Shown: positions 1 to 6,218, counted from the stretch's first letter. The stretch is DNA of 6,417 nucleotides from an uncultured Chloroflexota bacterium (GCA_903904765.1 CAIVEA010000747.1:1-6417); one strand, 5' to 3'. Numbers and translations: made by a program. Notes: a model not told the origin generated them from the letters alone.

Positions 1-449
1 CCGGACATGGTGACTCCATCCACAATGCTGGCATGGTCGTCTTTGTCGAGGATGATCGTGTCGCCCTTCTGGGCAATCGCCGAAATTGCGCCCACGTTGC
101 TCTGATAGCCCGTCGAAAACACGACTGCGGCTTCCATACCCACGAACTTCGCCAGACGGCGCTCCAGTTCGAGATGCAGTTCCAGCGTCCCGTTCAGGAA
201 GCGCGAACCCGTCACACTCGTGCCGTAGCGTTTCACCGCTTCAATCGCAGCGTTGCGAACACGGGGATCAGTCGTCAGCCCCAGATAGTTATTCGAGCCG
301 AGCATCACGACTTCGTGACCCTCAAATACTGCCGTCACACCTTCCGTCTCGCTCAAAGCGCGGAAATATGGGTACATACCCACTTCCGTCGCCTCTTTTG
401 CGCGATGAATCGTCTCATCAGTACGAATTTTATCGAACAAGTCAGCCAT
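1..449 (-). CDS. Alpha-oxoamine synthase family PLP enzyme (N-terminal part, cut by window edge)
   Basis: The first 149 residues of a pyridoxal-phosphate enzyme of the fold-type I alpha-oxoamine synthase family (glycine C-acetyltransferase, 8-amino-7-oxononanoate synthase, serine palmitoyltransferase). These enzymes condense an amino acid with an acyl-CoA and release CO2. Visible family blocks are GMYPYFR (residues 24-30), GSNNYLGLT (51-59), TGSRFLNGT (80-88), the likely PLP-phosphate-binding turn STGYQSN (112-118) and DHASIVDG (138-145). The catalytic lysine lies beyond the window. The GSRFLNGT form resembles the bacterial serine-palmitoyltransferase-like branch more than KBL or BioF, but the substrate cannot be fixed from this part. 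The ATG at 449-447 has a strong purine-rich ribosome site (AAGGAAGGGAG on the minus strand, about 458-468). It is divergent from the small membrane protein gene. Family call is firm; the exact enzyme is open. Confidence 0.9.
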   Translation of the reverse strand, partial: MADLFDKIRTDETIHRAKEATEVGMYPYFRALSETEGVTAVFEGHEVVMLGSNNYLGLTTDPRVRNAAIEAVKRYGTSVTGSRFLNGTLELHLELERRLAKFVGMEAAVVFSTGYQSNVGAISAIAQKGDTIILDKDDHASIVDGVTMS

Positions 450-531
450 GAACTGGCTCCCTTCCTTCGTTATCAGAGTTCGGCGTTAGGAAATTTGTGT
501 CCAGTGCGCGAACACGTTCCAATACAACACA

Positions 532-537
532 ACCATA
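532..537 (-). promoter_or_regulatory. Putative -10 box for the oxoamine synthase gene
   Basis: TATGGT on the minus strand matches TATAAT at 4 of 6 positions. No good -35 hexamer lies 17-18 bases upstream; the region is instead covered by the CRP-like palindrome at 559-574, as expected for an activator-dependent promoter. It leaves a 5' leader of about 75 bases. An alternative is TTGAAC (582-577) with TAAAAA 18 bases downstream (558-553), which the palindrome would block. Weak call. Confidence 0.3.
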
Positions 538-558
538 CCAACCATGAGGTTTTTAGTT

Positions 559-574
559 TGTGATAGACATCACG
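559..574. promoter_or_regulatory. CRP/FNR-type palindrome, TGTGA-N6-TCACG
   Basis: TGTGA TAGACA TCACG matches 9 of 10 defined positions of the CRP consensus TGTGA-N6-TCACA. The site lies in the divergent intergenic region. On the minus strand a -10-like TATGGT sits at 537-532. The start point this predicts, near 525, places the palindrome centre (566.5) at about -41.5, the class II activator position. For the plus-strand gene the centre would be near -120. This suggests a CRP/FNR-family regulator acting on the oxoamine synthase gene. The similarity is seen in the sequence; the regulator and its effect are inferred. Confidence 0.45.
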
Positions 575-649
575 TTCAAGACTTTAACAACGTTTTGGAC
601 GTTTCGCAATGCACAGACGAAGTTCATGCGGAATTGCTGCGCTCACCAC

Positions 650-679
650 TTGCACATTTTAACCGACAGCGGTTACAAT
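650..679 (+). promoter_or_regulatory. Sigma-70 promoter of the small membrane protein gene
   Basis: TTGCAC (650-655) and TACAAT (674-679) are separated by 18 bases, matching the consensus at 4 and 5 of 6 positions. The predicted start is near 686, giving a leader of about 33 bases before the ATG at 719. Confidence 0.6.
660..675. repeat. Perfect inverted repeat TAACCG-N4-CGGTTA in promoter spacer
   Basis: TAACCG ACAG CGGTTA is a perfect 6+6 dyad with a 4-base centre. It lies between the -35 and -10 boxes and overlaps the first two bases of the -10. That is a usual position for a repressor operator, or for a MerR-type activator, although MerR-type spacers are normally 19-20 bases and this one is 18. 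No regulator gene is visible in the window. Confidence 0.45.
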
Positions 680-718
680 CTGCTCGTTCAATAGTATGTT
701 CAAAGTCGGAGAAGTGGC

Positions 719-952
719 ATGTCGTCATTGGCTGTTCGCCGTCTAGTGGTCTGGGGCATTTCGGCGGTACTGGGCTTCGTCGTCACGTACCTCATCGTGA
801 CTATTGGCTTCCCTGTTGTGAAACCGGAAGCTGCGGGCATGACGCTGGAAAAGTTTGGTTTCGGCTATTTCATCGTCACCTATATTCCCATCATGCTGAT
901 TCACGTCACATGGTTGGATGCCTTCCTCGGCACGAATATTCTGCCGGACTAG
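719..952 (+). CDS. Small two-helix membrane protein, function unknown
   Basis: A 77-residue protein that I do not recognise. It has two hydrophobic segments, about residues 9-31 and 47-67. The first is preceded by an Arg-Arg pair (7-8), which suggests a cytoplasmic N-terminus. The short loop between them (PVVKPEAAGMTLEKFG, about 32-47) holds the few charged residues and would then lie outside. No signal-peptidase site, metal motif or catalytic motif is evident. A ribosome site GGAG (708-711) stands 7 bases before the ATG, and the gene has its own promoter and terminator, so it is a self-contained unit. The real-gene call rests on these signals and on the clean two-helix pattern. Another frame open across this stretch gives a Cys/His/Arg-rich, non-protein-like product. 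Confidence 0.75.
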   Translation: MSSLAVRRLVVWGISAVLGFVVTYLIVTIGFPVVKPEAAGMTLEKFGFGYFIVTYIPIMLIHVTWLDAFLGTNILPD

Positions 953-981
953 CCACAGCCCGTCCTGCTTCGCAAACGCAG

Positions 982-1009
982 CCCGCCGCAAGGCGGGTTT
1001 TGTGTTTTT
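982..1009 (+). terminator. Rho-independent terminator after the small membrane protein gene
   Basis: The hairpin CCCGCC (982-987), GCAA tetraloop, GGCGGG (992-997) is followed by a T-rich tract broken by two G (998-1009). It lies 30 bases after the stop codon. An additional outer pairing is possible between CGCAGCC (977-983) and GGCTGCG (1011-1017), but this would form only on read-through. Confidence 0.85.
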
Positions 1010-1034
1010 AGGCTGCGCCCCCTACTCCCCACGC

Positions 1035-1064
1035 TTGTGCGGCAGGCGGGGATAACGCTACACT
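1035..1064 (+). promoter_or_regulatory. Sigma-70 promoter of the DDAH gene
   Basis: TTGTGC (1035-1040) and TACACT (1059-1064) with an 18-base spacer, the same spacing as in the promoter at 650-679. Transcription would start near 1071, leaving a leader of about 27 bases with a modest ribosome site AAGGT at 1086-1090. Confidence 0.5.
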
Positions 1065-1097
1065 CAACACTACATCCATCACAGCAAGGTCAGCACT

Positions 1098-1880
1098 ATG
1101 ATCCAGCACAACCGCTTCACCCACGCCCTCACCCGCACGCCCACACAGAACCTCAGCGCCGGCCTGACCAGCCAGACGGGCGATGCGCCGGATATGACGC
1201 TGGCTGAAGAGCAATATGCGGCCTATACGGATGCGCTCCGTGCCTGCGGCCTGCACATGACCACACTCGCTGGCAACCCGACCTATCCCGACGGCTGCTT
1301 CGTGGAAGATACAGCGGTGATCTATGGCGATCTGGTCGTGATTACGCAACCGGGCGCAATCTCGCGACGGGGCGAAGCGGATGCGATTGCACAGGCTTTC
1401 GCCCACCGTCCGCTAACGCGCCTGACCGGAGAAGCCTTTCTGGATGGCGGAGATGTGCTGTTCTGTGCGGATCGCGTGCTGATTGGCCTTTCCGAACGTA
1501 CCAATCGCGCTGGCGCTGTGGCACTGCGAAACGCCCTGCGCGACTACGATGCGGCGCTGGCGGTGGAATTCGTGCCTGTGACGGGCGTGCTGCACCTCAA
1601 AACCGGCGTGACCGAACTTGCCCCCGGCGTGCTGCTGCTCTCCCCGCGCCTGCAAACCGACTTTCGCTTCAGCTTTGCCGAATGCCACACCCTCCCCGAA
1701 CGCGAATGGCACGGCGCGAACGTCGTCCCCATCAACGACTCATTGCTCATCATGGAAGGCTACCCCACCGTTGCGGAATTAGCTGCCCGTCATGTGCAAC
1801 ATGTGCATCATCTCGGCATGAGCGAATTTGAGAAAATGGACGGCAGCCTGACCTGTCTTTCACTGCGCTACAACGCCTGA
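1098..1880 (+). CDS. ddaH: Dimethylarginine dimethylaminohydrolase (DDAH), amidinotransferase superfamily
   Basis: This 260-residue protein should hydrolyse N-omega-methylated arginines (mono- and asymmetric dimethylarginine) to citrulline and a methylamine, in the cytoplasm. Length and blocks fit bacterial and animal DDAH: GLTSQ (22-26), FVEDTAV (68-74), the arginine-rich SRRGE turn (89-93), LDGGDVLF (115-122), GLSERTN (130-136), HLKTG (166-170) and the C-terminal MDGSLTCLSLR (247-257). By family alignment the nucleophile is Cys253 and the catalytic His is His166. The acidic partner is Asp117, in the LDGGDVL form that, as I recall it, animal enzymes share (Pseudomonas has Glu there). All key residues are present. 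The ATG at 1098 follows AAGGT by 7 bases and matches the usual N-terminus. It has its own promoter and no co-directional partner close enough for an operon, so no pathway is indicated. A related arginine-deiminase-family activity is the main alternative. Confidence 0.88.
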   Translation: MIQHNRFTHALTRTPTQNLSAGLTSQTGDAPDMTLAEEQYAAYTDALRACGLHMTTLAGNPTYPDGCFVEDTAVIYGDLVVITQPGAISRRGEADAIAQAFAHRPLTRLTGEAFLDGGDVLFCADRVLIGLSERTNRAGAVALRNALRDYDAALAVEFVPVTGVLHLKTGVTELAPGVLLLSPRLQTDFRFSFAECHTLPEREWHGANVVPINDSLLIMEGYPTVAELAARHVQHVHHLGMSEFEKMDGSLTCLSLRYNA

Positions 1881-1931
1881 CGCGCTGCATCTCACCAATT
1901 TCTCAGCCACGCTCGTGCAATATTTCACGGT

Positions 1932-1965
1932 CTGATAGCTTTTGAAAGTTCACCGCTGCTATAGT
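1932..1965 (+). promoter_or_regulatory. Promoter of the HMG-CoA reductase operon with tandem TGAWAG element
   Basis: A -10 box TATAGT lies at 1960-1965. No sigma-70 -35 hexamer is found at 17-18 bases. That region is instead covered by a tandem repeat, TGATAG (1933-1938) CTTT TGAAAG (1943-1948), which ends 11 bases before the -10. The arrangement recurs at 5586-5619. Repeats about one helical turn apart over the -35 resemble sites of OmpR/PhoB-type activators, but no regulator is known here. The -10 predicts a start near 1972, directly at the reductase start codon. Confidence 0.5.
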
Positions 1966-1972
1966 GCGGCAC

Positions 1973-3256
1973 ATGAACAATCAATCTTCACGCCTCCCCG
2001 GTTTTTACAAACGTCCACTGGCCGAACGCGCTGCCCTCATCGCACAGTGGGCGGGCTTGTCGGACACCGATTTAGCTGCGCTCCGCGCCGGACTAGACCC
2101 GTCTATCGCCGAAAACATGATCGAAAATGTCATCGGCGTATACGGCCTTCCGATGGGGATCGCCACTAACTTTCTCATCAATAACCGCGACTATCTCATC
2201 CCGATGGTGATTGAAGAACCGTCTGTGGTGGCTGCCGTCAGCAACGCCGCCAAACTGTTCCGCGAAGGTGGCGGCTTCAGTACCAGCAGCGATGAGCCAG
2301 TCATGATCGGGCAGATTCAAGTGCTCGATCTGACCGATTTGCAGGCCGCCGCCGCCGCCATCCTCAGCCACAAAGCAGAACTGATGGCCGAAGCGGATCG
2401 CGTCGGTGGGAGCATCGTCAAGCATGGCGGTGGTTCGCGGGATATCGAAGTGCGCCCGATAGCAGAGTCCAGCGTCGGCCCCATGCTCATCGTCCATCTG
2501 CTCATGGACACCCGTGACGCGATGGGCGCGAACGCCATCAACACCGCTGTCGAACATCTCGCGCCGCGCATCGAGGCGCTAACAGGCGGGAGAGTCAATC
2601 TCCGCATCCTCAGCAACCTCACAGATCGCCGCCGTGCCCGCGCTGAAGGCCGCATCCCAGCCGCAGAACTGGCAACCGACACGATTACCGGAGCAGATGC
2701 GGTGAATGCCATCGTCGAAGCAGGCGCATTTGCCGAAGTAGACCCCTACCGCGCCACCACCCACAACAAGGGCATTATGAACGGCGTAGATGCCGTCGTC
2801 ATGGCGACAGGCAACGATTGGCGGGCGGTAGAATCCGGCGCACATGCCTATGCTGCGCGGGATGGTCAGTACCGCAGCCTCACCCGCTGGTGGAAGGACG
2901 ATCAGGGCGATCTGCGCGGCAGCATCGAACTGCCGCTAGCGCTGGGCATTGTGGGCGGCGCAACCCGCGTCCATCCCGCTGCCGGCCTCGCGCTGCGTAT
3001 CCTCGGTATCGAGAATGCCCGTCAGTTAGCCGAAATCGCGGCGGCTGTCGGCCTCGCACAGAACCTCGCCGCCATTCGCGCCCTCGCCACCGTCGGCATC
3101 CAGCAAGGACACATGCGGATGCACGCCCGCCAGTTGGCGCTGGCAGCCGGAGCGCAAGGCGATCTGATCGCCCGTGTGGTGCAAACCATGATTGATGAAG
3201 GTCAAATCCGTCTGGAACGAGCCAAGACGCTCGTTCATGAGTGGACAACCCAATAA
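1973..3256 (+). CDS. mvaA: HMG-CoA reductase, class II
   Basis: This enzyme interconverts HMG-CoA and mevalonate with a nicotinamide cofactor. The 427-residue product aligns over its whole length with the class II enzyme of Pseudomonas mevalonii (428 residues, from memory). Catalytic residues are all present: Glu82 in EEPSVVAA, Lys266 in THNKGIMNG, Asp282 in TGNDWRAVE and His380 in GIQQGHMRMHAR. Other signatures are ENVIG (51-55), GGGSRDIEV (152-160), DTRDAMGAN (179-187) and GLAQNLAA (360-367). There is no membrane segment, so it is soluble. The ATG at 1973 matches the family N-terminus (SRLPGF near residue 6). A GTG at 1964 would add three residues but overlaps the -10 box. No Shine-Dalgarno sequence precedes it, so translation is probably leaderless. 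Class II enzymes are catabolic in P. mevalonii; the HMG-CoA synthase gene 11 bases downstream argues for biosynthesis here. Confidence 0.96.
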   Translation: MNNQSSRLPGFYKRPLAERAALIAQWAGLSDTDLAALRAGLDPSIAENMIENVIGVYGLPMGIATNFLINNRDYLIPMVIEEPSVVAAVSNAAKLFREGGGFSTSSDEPVMIGQIQVLDLTDLQAAAAAILSHKAELMAEADRVGGSIVKHGGGSRDIEVRPIAESSVGPMLIVHLLMDTRDAMGANAINTAVEHLAPRIEALTGGRVNLRILSNLTDRRRARAEGRIPAAELATDTITGADAVNAIVEAGAFAEVDPYRATTHNKGIMNGVDAVVMATGNDWRAVESGAHAYAARDGQYRSLTRWWKDDQGDLRGSIELPLALGIVGGATRVHPAAGLALRILGIENARQLAEIAAAVGLAQNLAAIRALATVGIQQGHMRMHARQLALAAGAQGDLIARVVQTMIDEGQIRLERAKTLVHEWTTQ

Positions 3257-3261
3257 GGAAG
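3255..3261 (+). promoter_or_regulatory. Ribosome binding site of HMG-CoA synthase overlapping the mvaA stop
   Basis: AAGGAAG overlaps the TAA stop (3254-3256) of the upstream gene and stands 6 bases before the ATG at 3268. This favours the 3268 start over in-frame ATGs at 3289 and 3310 and suggests translational coupling. Confidence 0.7.
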
Positions 3262-3267
3262 TGACGA

Positions 3268-4353
<1,086 letters not shown>

Positions 4354-4361
4354 GTGCGCTC

Positions 4362-5513
4362 ATGCGACCCGTAGCTATTGTTGGAATTGGACAGACTCCC
4401 GTCGGGGAGCATTGGTCAAGCAGTCTGCGAATGCTGGCGGCGGACGCGGTACACGCTGCGCTGCACGATGCCAGCCTGAAACAGGTGGATGCGCTGTATA
4501 TCGGCAACGCCTATGGTGCGACCTTCAGCAGCCAGCAGCAAGTGGGTGCGCTGGTCGCGGATTACGCCGGATTGGGCGGCGTGGAAGCCTGCACACTGGA
4601 AGCCGGAGATGCTTCTGGCGGCGCGGCACTCCGTGCGGGTTATCTGGCTGTCGCCTCCGGCGTGGTGGAAACCGCCCTCGTCCTCGGCGTGGAAAAGTCC
4701 ACCGACACGGTGGGCAGCGCCCGTGTGGAAGCGCGGGGCGTGAGTCTGGATGCAGATTATGAAGCCGCGCATGGTGTCACGCTCACCGCGCTGGCCGCCA
4801 TGCTCATGCGGCGCTATATGCACGCTTACGGGCTGACGCTGGATGCCTTTGAAGGCTTCAGCATCAACGCCCATGCTAACGGCGCGCGCAGCGAAAATGC
4901 CATGTTCCGCAACCTCATCAAGCCCGGACGCTTCGCCAAAGCGCCGATGATTTCCGAACCCGTCAGCCTGTTCGACAGTGCGCCAGATGGCGATGGCGCA
5001 GCCGCTATCATCCTGACCAGCGCCGAACGCGCCGCCGATCTGGTGTCGCAGCCTGTTTTGATCGCAGGCAGCGCCGCTGCCACAGACACCCTCGCGCTGC
5101 AAGACCGCGCTGACATGCTTCACCTCAAAGCGGCGCAGGTATCCGCCGCCAGAGCCTTCGCGCAGGCCGCCCTACAACCGGACGATGTGAGCTTCTTTGA
5201 GCTGCACGACTCGTACACTGTGCTATCGGCGCTGGCGTTGGAAGCCGCCGGATTCGCAGAACGCGGTCAGGGTTGTGCGCTGGCGCAAAGCAACAGCATC
5301 GGGCTGACGGGCAAACTCCCGTTAAGCACCTTTGGCGGCCTGAAAGCGCGTGGTAATCCGGCGGGCGCAACCGGCATCTATCAAGCGGTAGAAGCCGCGC
5401 TCCAGCTTCGCGGGCAGGCTGGCGCGAATCAGGTAGTTGGCGCGAAGGTTGGCCTGCTTCAGAATCTCGGCGGCATGGGCAGTAGCGCCTACACCCATTT
5501 GCTGATGGTCTAG
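4362..5513 (+). CDS. Archaeal/SCP2-type thiolase-like protein with substituted catalytic residues
   Basis: By family and position this would be the acetoacetyl-CoA thiolase feeding HMG-CoA synthase. The 383-residue product has the thiolase fold: VAIVGIGQTPVG (4-15), LEAGDASGGAALRAGY (79-94), ALVLGVEKSTD (105-115), SINAHANGARS (167-177), FDSAPDGDGAAA (204-215), ELHDSYTVLSALALEAAGF (280-298), STFGGLKARGNPAGATG (322-338) and QNLGGMGSSAYTHLL (367-381). The nucleophile position, normally Cys in EAACASGG, is Asp83. The His of GHPxGATG is Asn332. Neither place where thiolases carry the second Cys has one (Ser284 in the HDxF motif, Ala376 near the C-terminus). His282 is kept. Only Cys77 and Cys305 remain. 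The reading frame is clean, so this is a maintained protein, perhaps a structural partner of HMG-CoA synthase. I have an unverified recollection of similar substitutions in other Chloroflexota. The ATG at 4362 fits the family N-terminus; the ribosome site (AAGGA, 4345-4349) is weak. Confidence 0.88.
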   Translation: MRPVAIVGIGQTPVGEHWSSSLRMLAADAVHAALHDASLKQVDALYIGNAYGATFSSQQQVGALVADYAGLGGVEACTLEAGDASGGAALRAGYLAVASGVVETALVLGVEKSTDTVGSARVEARGVSLDADYEAAHGVTLTALAAMLMRRYMHAYGLTLDAFEGFSINAHANGARSENAMFRNLIKPGRFAKAPMISEPVSLFDSAPDGDGAAAIILTSAERAADLVSQPVLIAGSAAATDTLALQDRADMLHLKAAQVSAARAFAQAALQPDDVSFFELHDSYTVLSALALEAAGFAERGQGCALAQSNSIGLTGKLPLSTFGGLKARGNPAGATGIYQAVEAALQLRGQAGANQVVGAKVGLLQNLGGMGSSAYTHLLMV

Positions 5514-5545
5514 CCCGTGCAAAATGCGGTCAGAAGATGAACAAA

Positions 5546-5573
5546 AGCTAATAGAAGCAGGCTTCTGATAGCT
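5546..5573. repeat. Imperfect inverted repeat / hairpin after the thiolase-like gene
   Basis: AGCTAATAGAAGC (5546-5558) and GCTTCTGATAGCT (5561-5573) pair at 11 of 13 positions, with a 2-base gap that would open to a 4-base loop. No T-run follows, so it is not a standard terminator. It may be an operator dyad, a weak terminator or mRNA 3' end protection for the mevalonate operon. Its right arm contains CTGATAG, also found in the promoter elements nearby. Confidence 0.5.
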
Positions 5574-5585
5574 CTCAAAGGGCAA

Positions 5586-5619
5586 CTGATAGGTTTTGAT
5601 AGCTGAACACGCCTAGCAT
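5586..5619 (+). promoter_or_regulatory. Internal promoter with tandem TGATAG element, upstream of the DUF35 genes
   Basis: TGATAG (5587-5592) GTTT TGATAG (5597-5602) is followed after 11 bases by a -10-like TAGCAT (5614-5619). Repeat spacing and distance to the -10 are identical to the element at 1932-1965, and the first 19 bases of the two agree at 16 positions. It predicts transcription from about 5626, so the two downstream genes can be expressed apart from the reductase operon but possibly under the same control. Confidence 0.45.
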
Positions 5620-5673
5620 TAGCGCATGTTCGTGCAGAAATGCACAACCACAAGCCTGCTAACTACCATGCAT

Positions 5674-5678
5674 GGAGG
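5674..5678 (+). promoter_or_regulatory. Ribosome binding site deciding the start at 5689
   Basis: GGAGG lies 10 bases before the ATG at 5689, the best Shine-Dalgarno match in this region. It favours that start over the in-frame ATG at 5626, which would add 21 residues unlike the family. Confidence 0.65.
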
Positions 5679-5688
5679 AACACAGATC

Positions 5689-5868
5689 ATGCAGATTTCT
5701 AGACACTGGCGTTTGAACCCGCAGCGTTATCGCCTTCAGGGTGTGCGCTATGACAACGGCGAAGTCAGCCTGCAAACCCGCCCCACCCCGGCGACCACTG
5801 AACAGAACGCCGTTGTCCGTGATGTGAACAGCAAAGAGGAAAAGGTCGCTCTGAAGGCCGCCAGCTAA
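5689..5868 (+). CDS. Cysteine-free zinc-ribbon-like protein, N-terminal half of a split DUF35
   Basis: This 59-residue protein begins with ISRHWRLNPQRYRLQG (3-18), the lead-in of DUF35 proteins, whose next element is a rubredoxin-like zinc ribbon of the form C-x2-C ... PPR-x-x-C-P-x-C. Here the ribbon is recognisable as YDNGEVSLQTRPTP (21-34). The first Cys is replaced by Tyr21, the second is missing before Gly24, and the second pair is absent. There is no cysteine in the whole protein, so it cannot bind zinc in the usual way. The tail (35-59) is polar, rich in Glu, Lys and Val, and unrecognised. The OB-fold half follows 20 bases downstream in another frame. A longer form from the ATG at 5626 is possible on a leaderless transcript. 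The DUF35 link is a motif-level inference, strengthened by the neighbouring OB-fold gene. Confidence 0.7.
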   Translation: MQISRHWRLNPQRYRLQGVRYDNGEVSLQTRPTPATTEQNAVVRDVNSKEEKVALKAAS

Positions 5869-5888
5869 GGCCGGAGCAACATCTGCCT

Positions 5889-6194
5889 ATGAGTACTGAA
5901 CGCAAGCCGGTTGATGTGCAGCACGAACCCTTTACCTTCGCAGGCACAGGGGAGATCTATTCGTTCACCACTCTACAGGAATCGCCTGAAGGGTTTGACG
6001 ATCAAGCCCCCTATATGCTGGCGATGGTCAAGTTGGACGAAGGCCCGCTGATTACCGCGCAACTCACGGATGTGGATGGGCCGGTTGCCATCGGAGATCG
6101 CGTGGAAATGGTCACGCGCAAACTCACCACCGAAGGAGAACGTGGCATGATCGTCTACGGTTACAAATTCAGACCCGTTCTGCCCCGCGGTTAA
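5889..6194 (+). CDS. DUF35 OB-fold protein (acyl-CoA-binding partner of thiolase / HMG-CoA synthase)
   Basis: A 101-residue protein matching the OB-fold half of DUF35 proteins: GTGEIYSFTTL (19-29), SPEGFDDQAPYMLAMVKLDEG (32-52), ITAQLTDVD (55-63), IGDRVEMVTRKL (68-79) and the closing GMIVYGYKFRPVL (86-98). DUF35 proteins are usually about 130-140 residues with an N-terminal zinc ribbon. This one has only a short polar N-terminus (1-14), and the ribbon-like part is the separate gene upstream. In methanogens the intact protein bridges thiolase and HMG-CoA synthase in one complex with a shared CoA-binding site. The same role is inferred here from the neighbouring genes, in the cytoplasm. The ribosome site GGAG (5873-5876) is 12 bases before the ATG. 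The gene ends 24 bases before a terminator hairpin and is the last of its unit. Confidence 0.9.
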   Translation: MSTERKPVDVQHEPFTFAGTGEIYSFTTLQESPEGFDDQAPYMLAMVKLDEGPLITAQLTDVDGPVAIGDRVEMVTRKLTTEGERGMIVYGYKFRPVLPRG

Positions 6195-6218
6195 GCGCCG
6201 TACAACCGCCAAAAACAG

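Noticed and set aside
33..563. Plus-strand open frame of 176 codons at the left end
   Set aside because: It lies opposite the oxoamine synthase gene, whose minus-strand translation has clear family motifs; the plus-strand product is His/Arg-rich without any domain.
544..1011. Plus-strand open frame overlapping the small membrane protein
   Set aside because: It runs through the promoter and terminator, gives a Cys/His/Arg-rich product, and has no ribosome site. The 719 frame has all the expected signals.
977..1017. Outer inverted repeat CGCAGCC/GGCTGCG around the terminator, as a riboswitch-like alternative fold
   Set aside because: The right arm lies after the T-run and would be made only on read-through; the overlap with the terminator stem is two bases and no aptamer-like structure is visible.
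4416..5123. Long minus-strand open frame (235 codons) within the thiolase-like gene
   Set aside because: Same reason: antisense shadow of a clear family member, with no start signals or homology-like motifs.
4362..5513. Thiolase-like gene as a pseudogene
   Set aside because: The catalytic substitutions are in an otherwise full-length, in-frame protein with all structural motifs kept and tight operon spacing, so it looks maintained rather than decaying.
5689..6194. One DUF35 gene broken by a simple frameshift
   Set aside because: A 20-base gap, a stop, a ribosome site and a new ATG separate the halves, and the ribbon half lacks its cysteines in the other frames as well, so one indel would not restore a normal protein.
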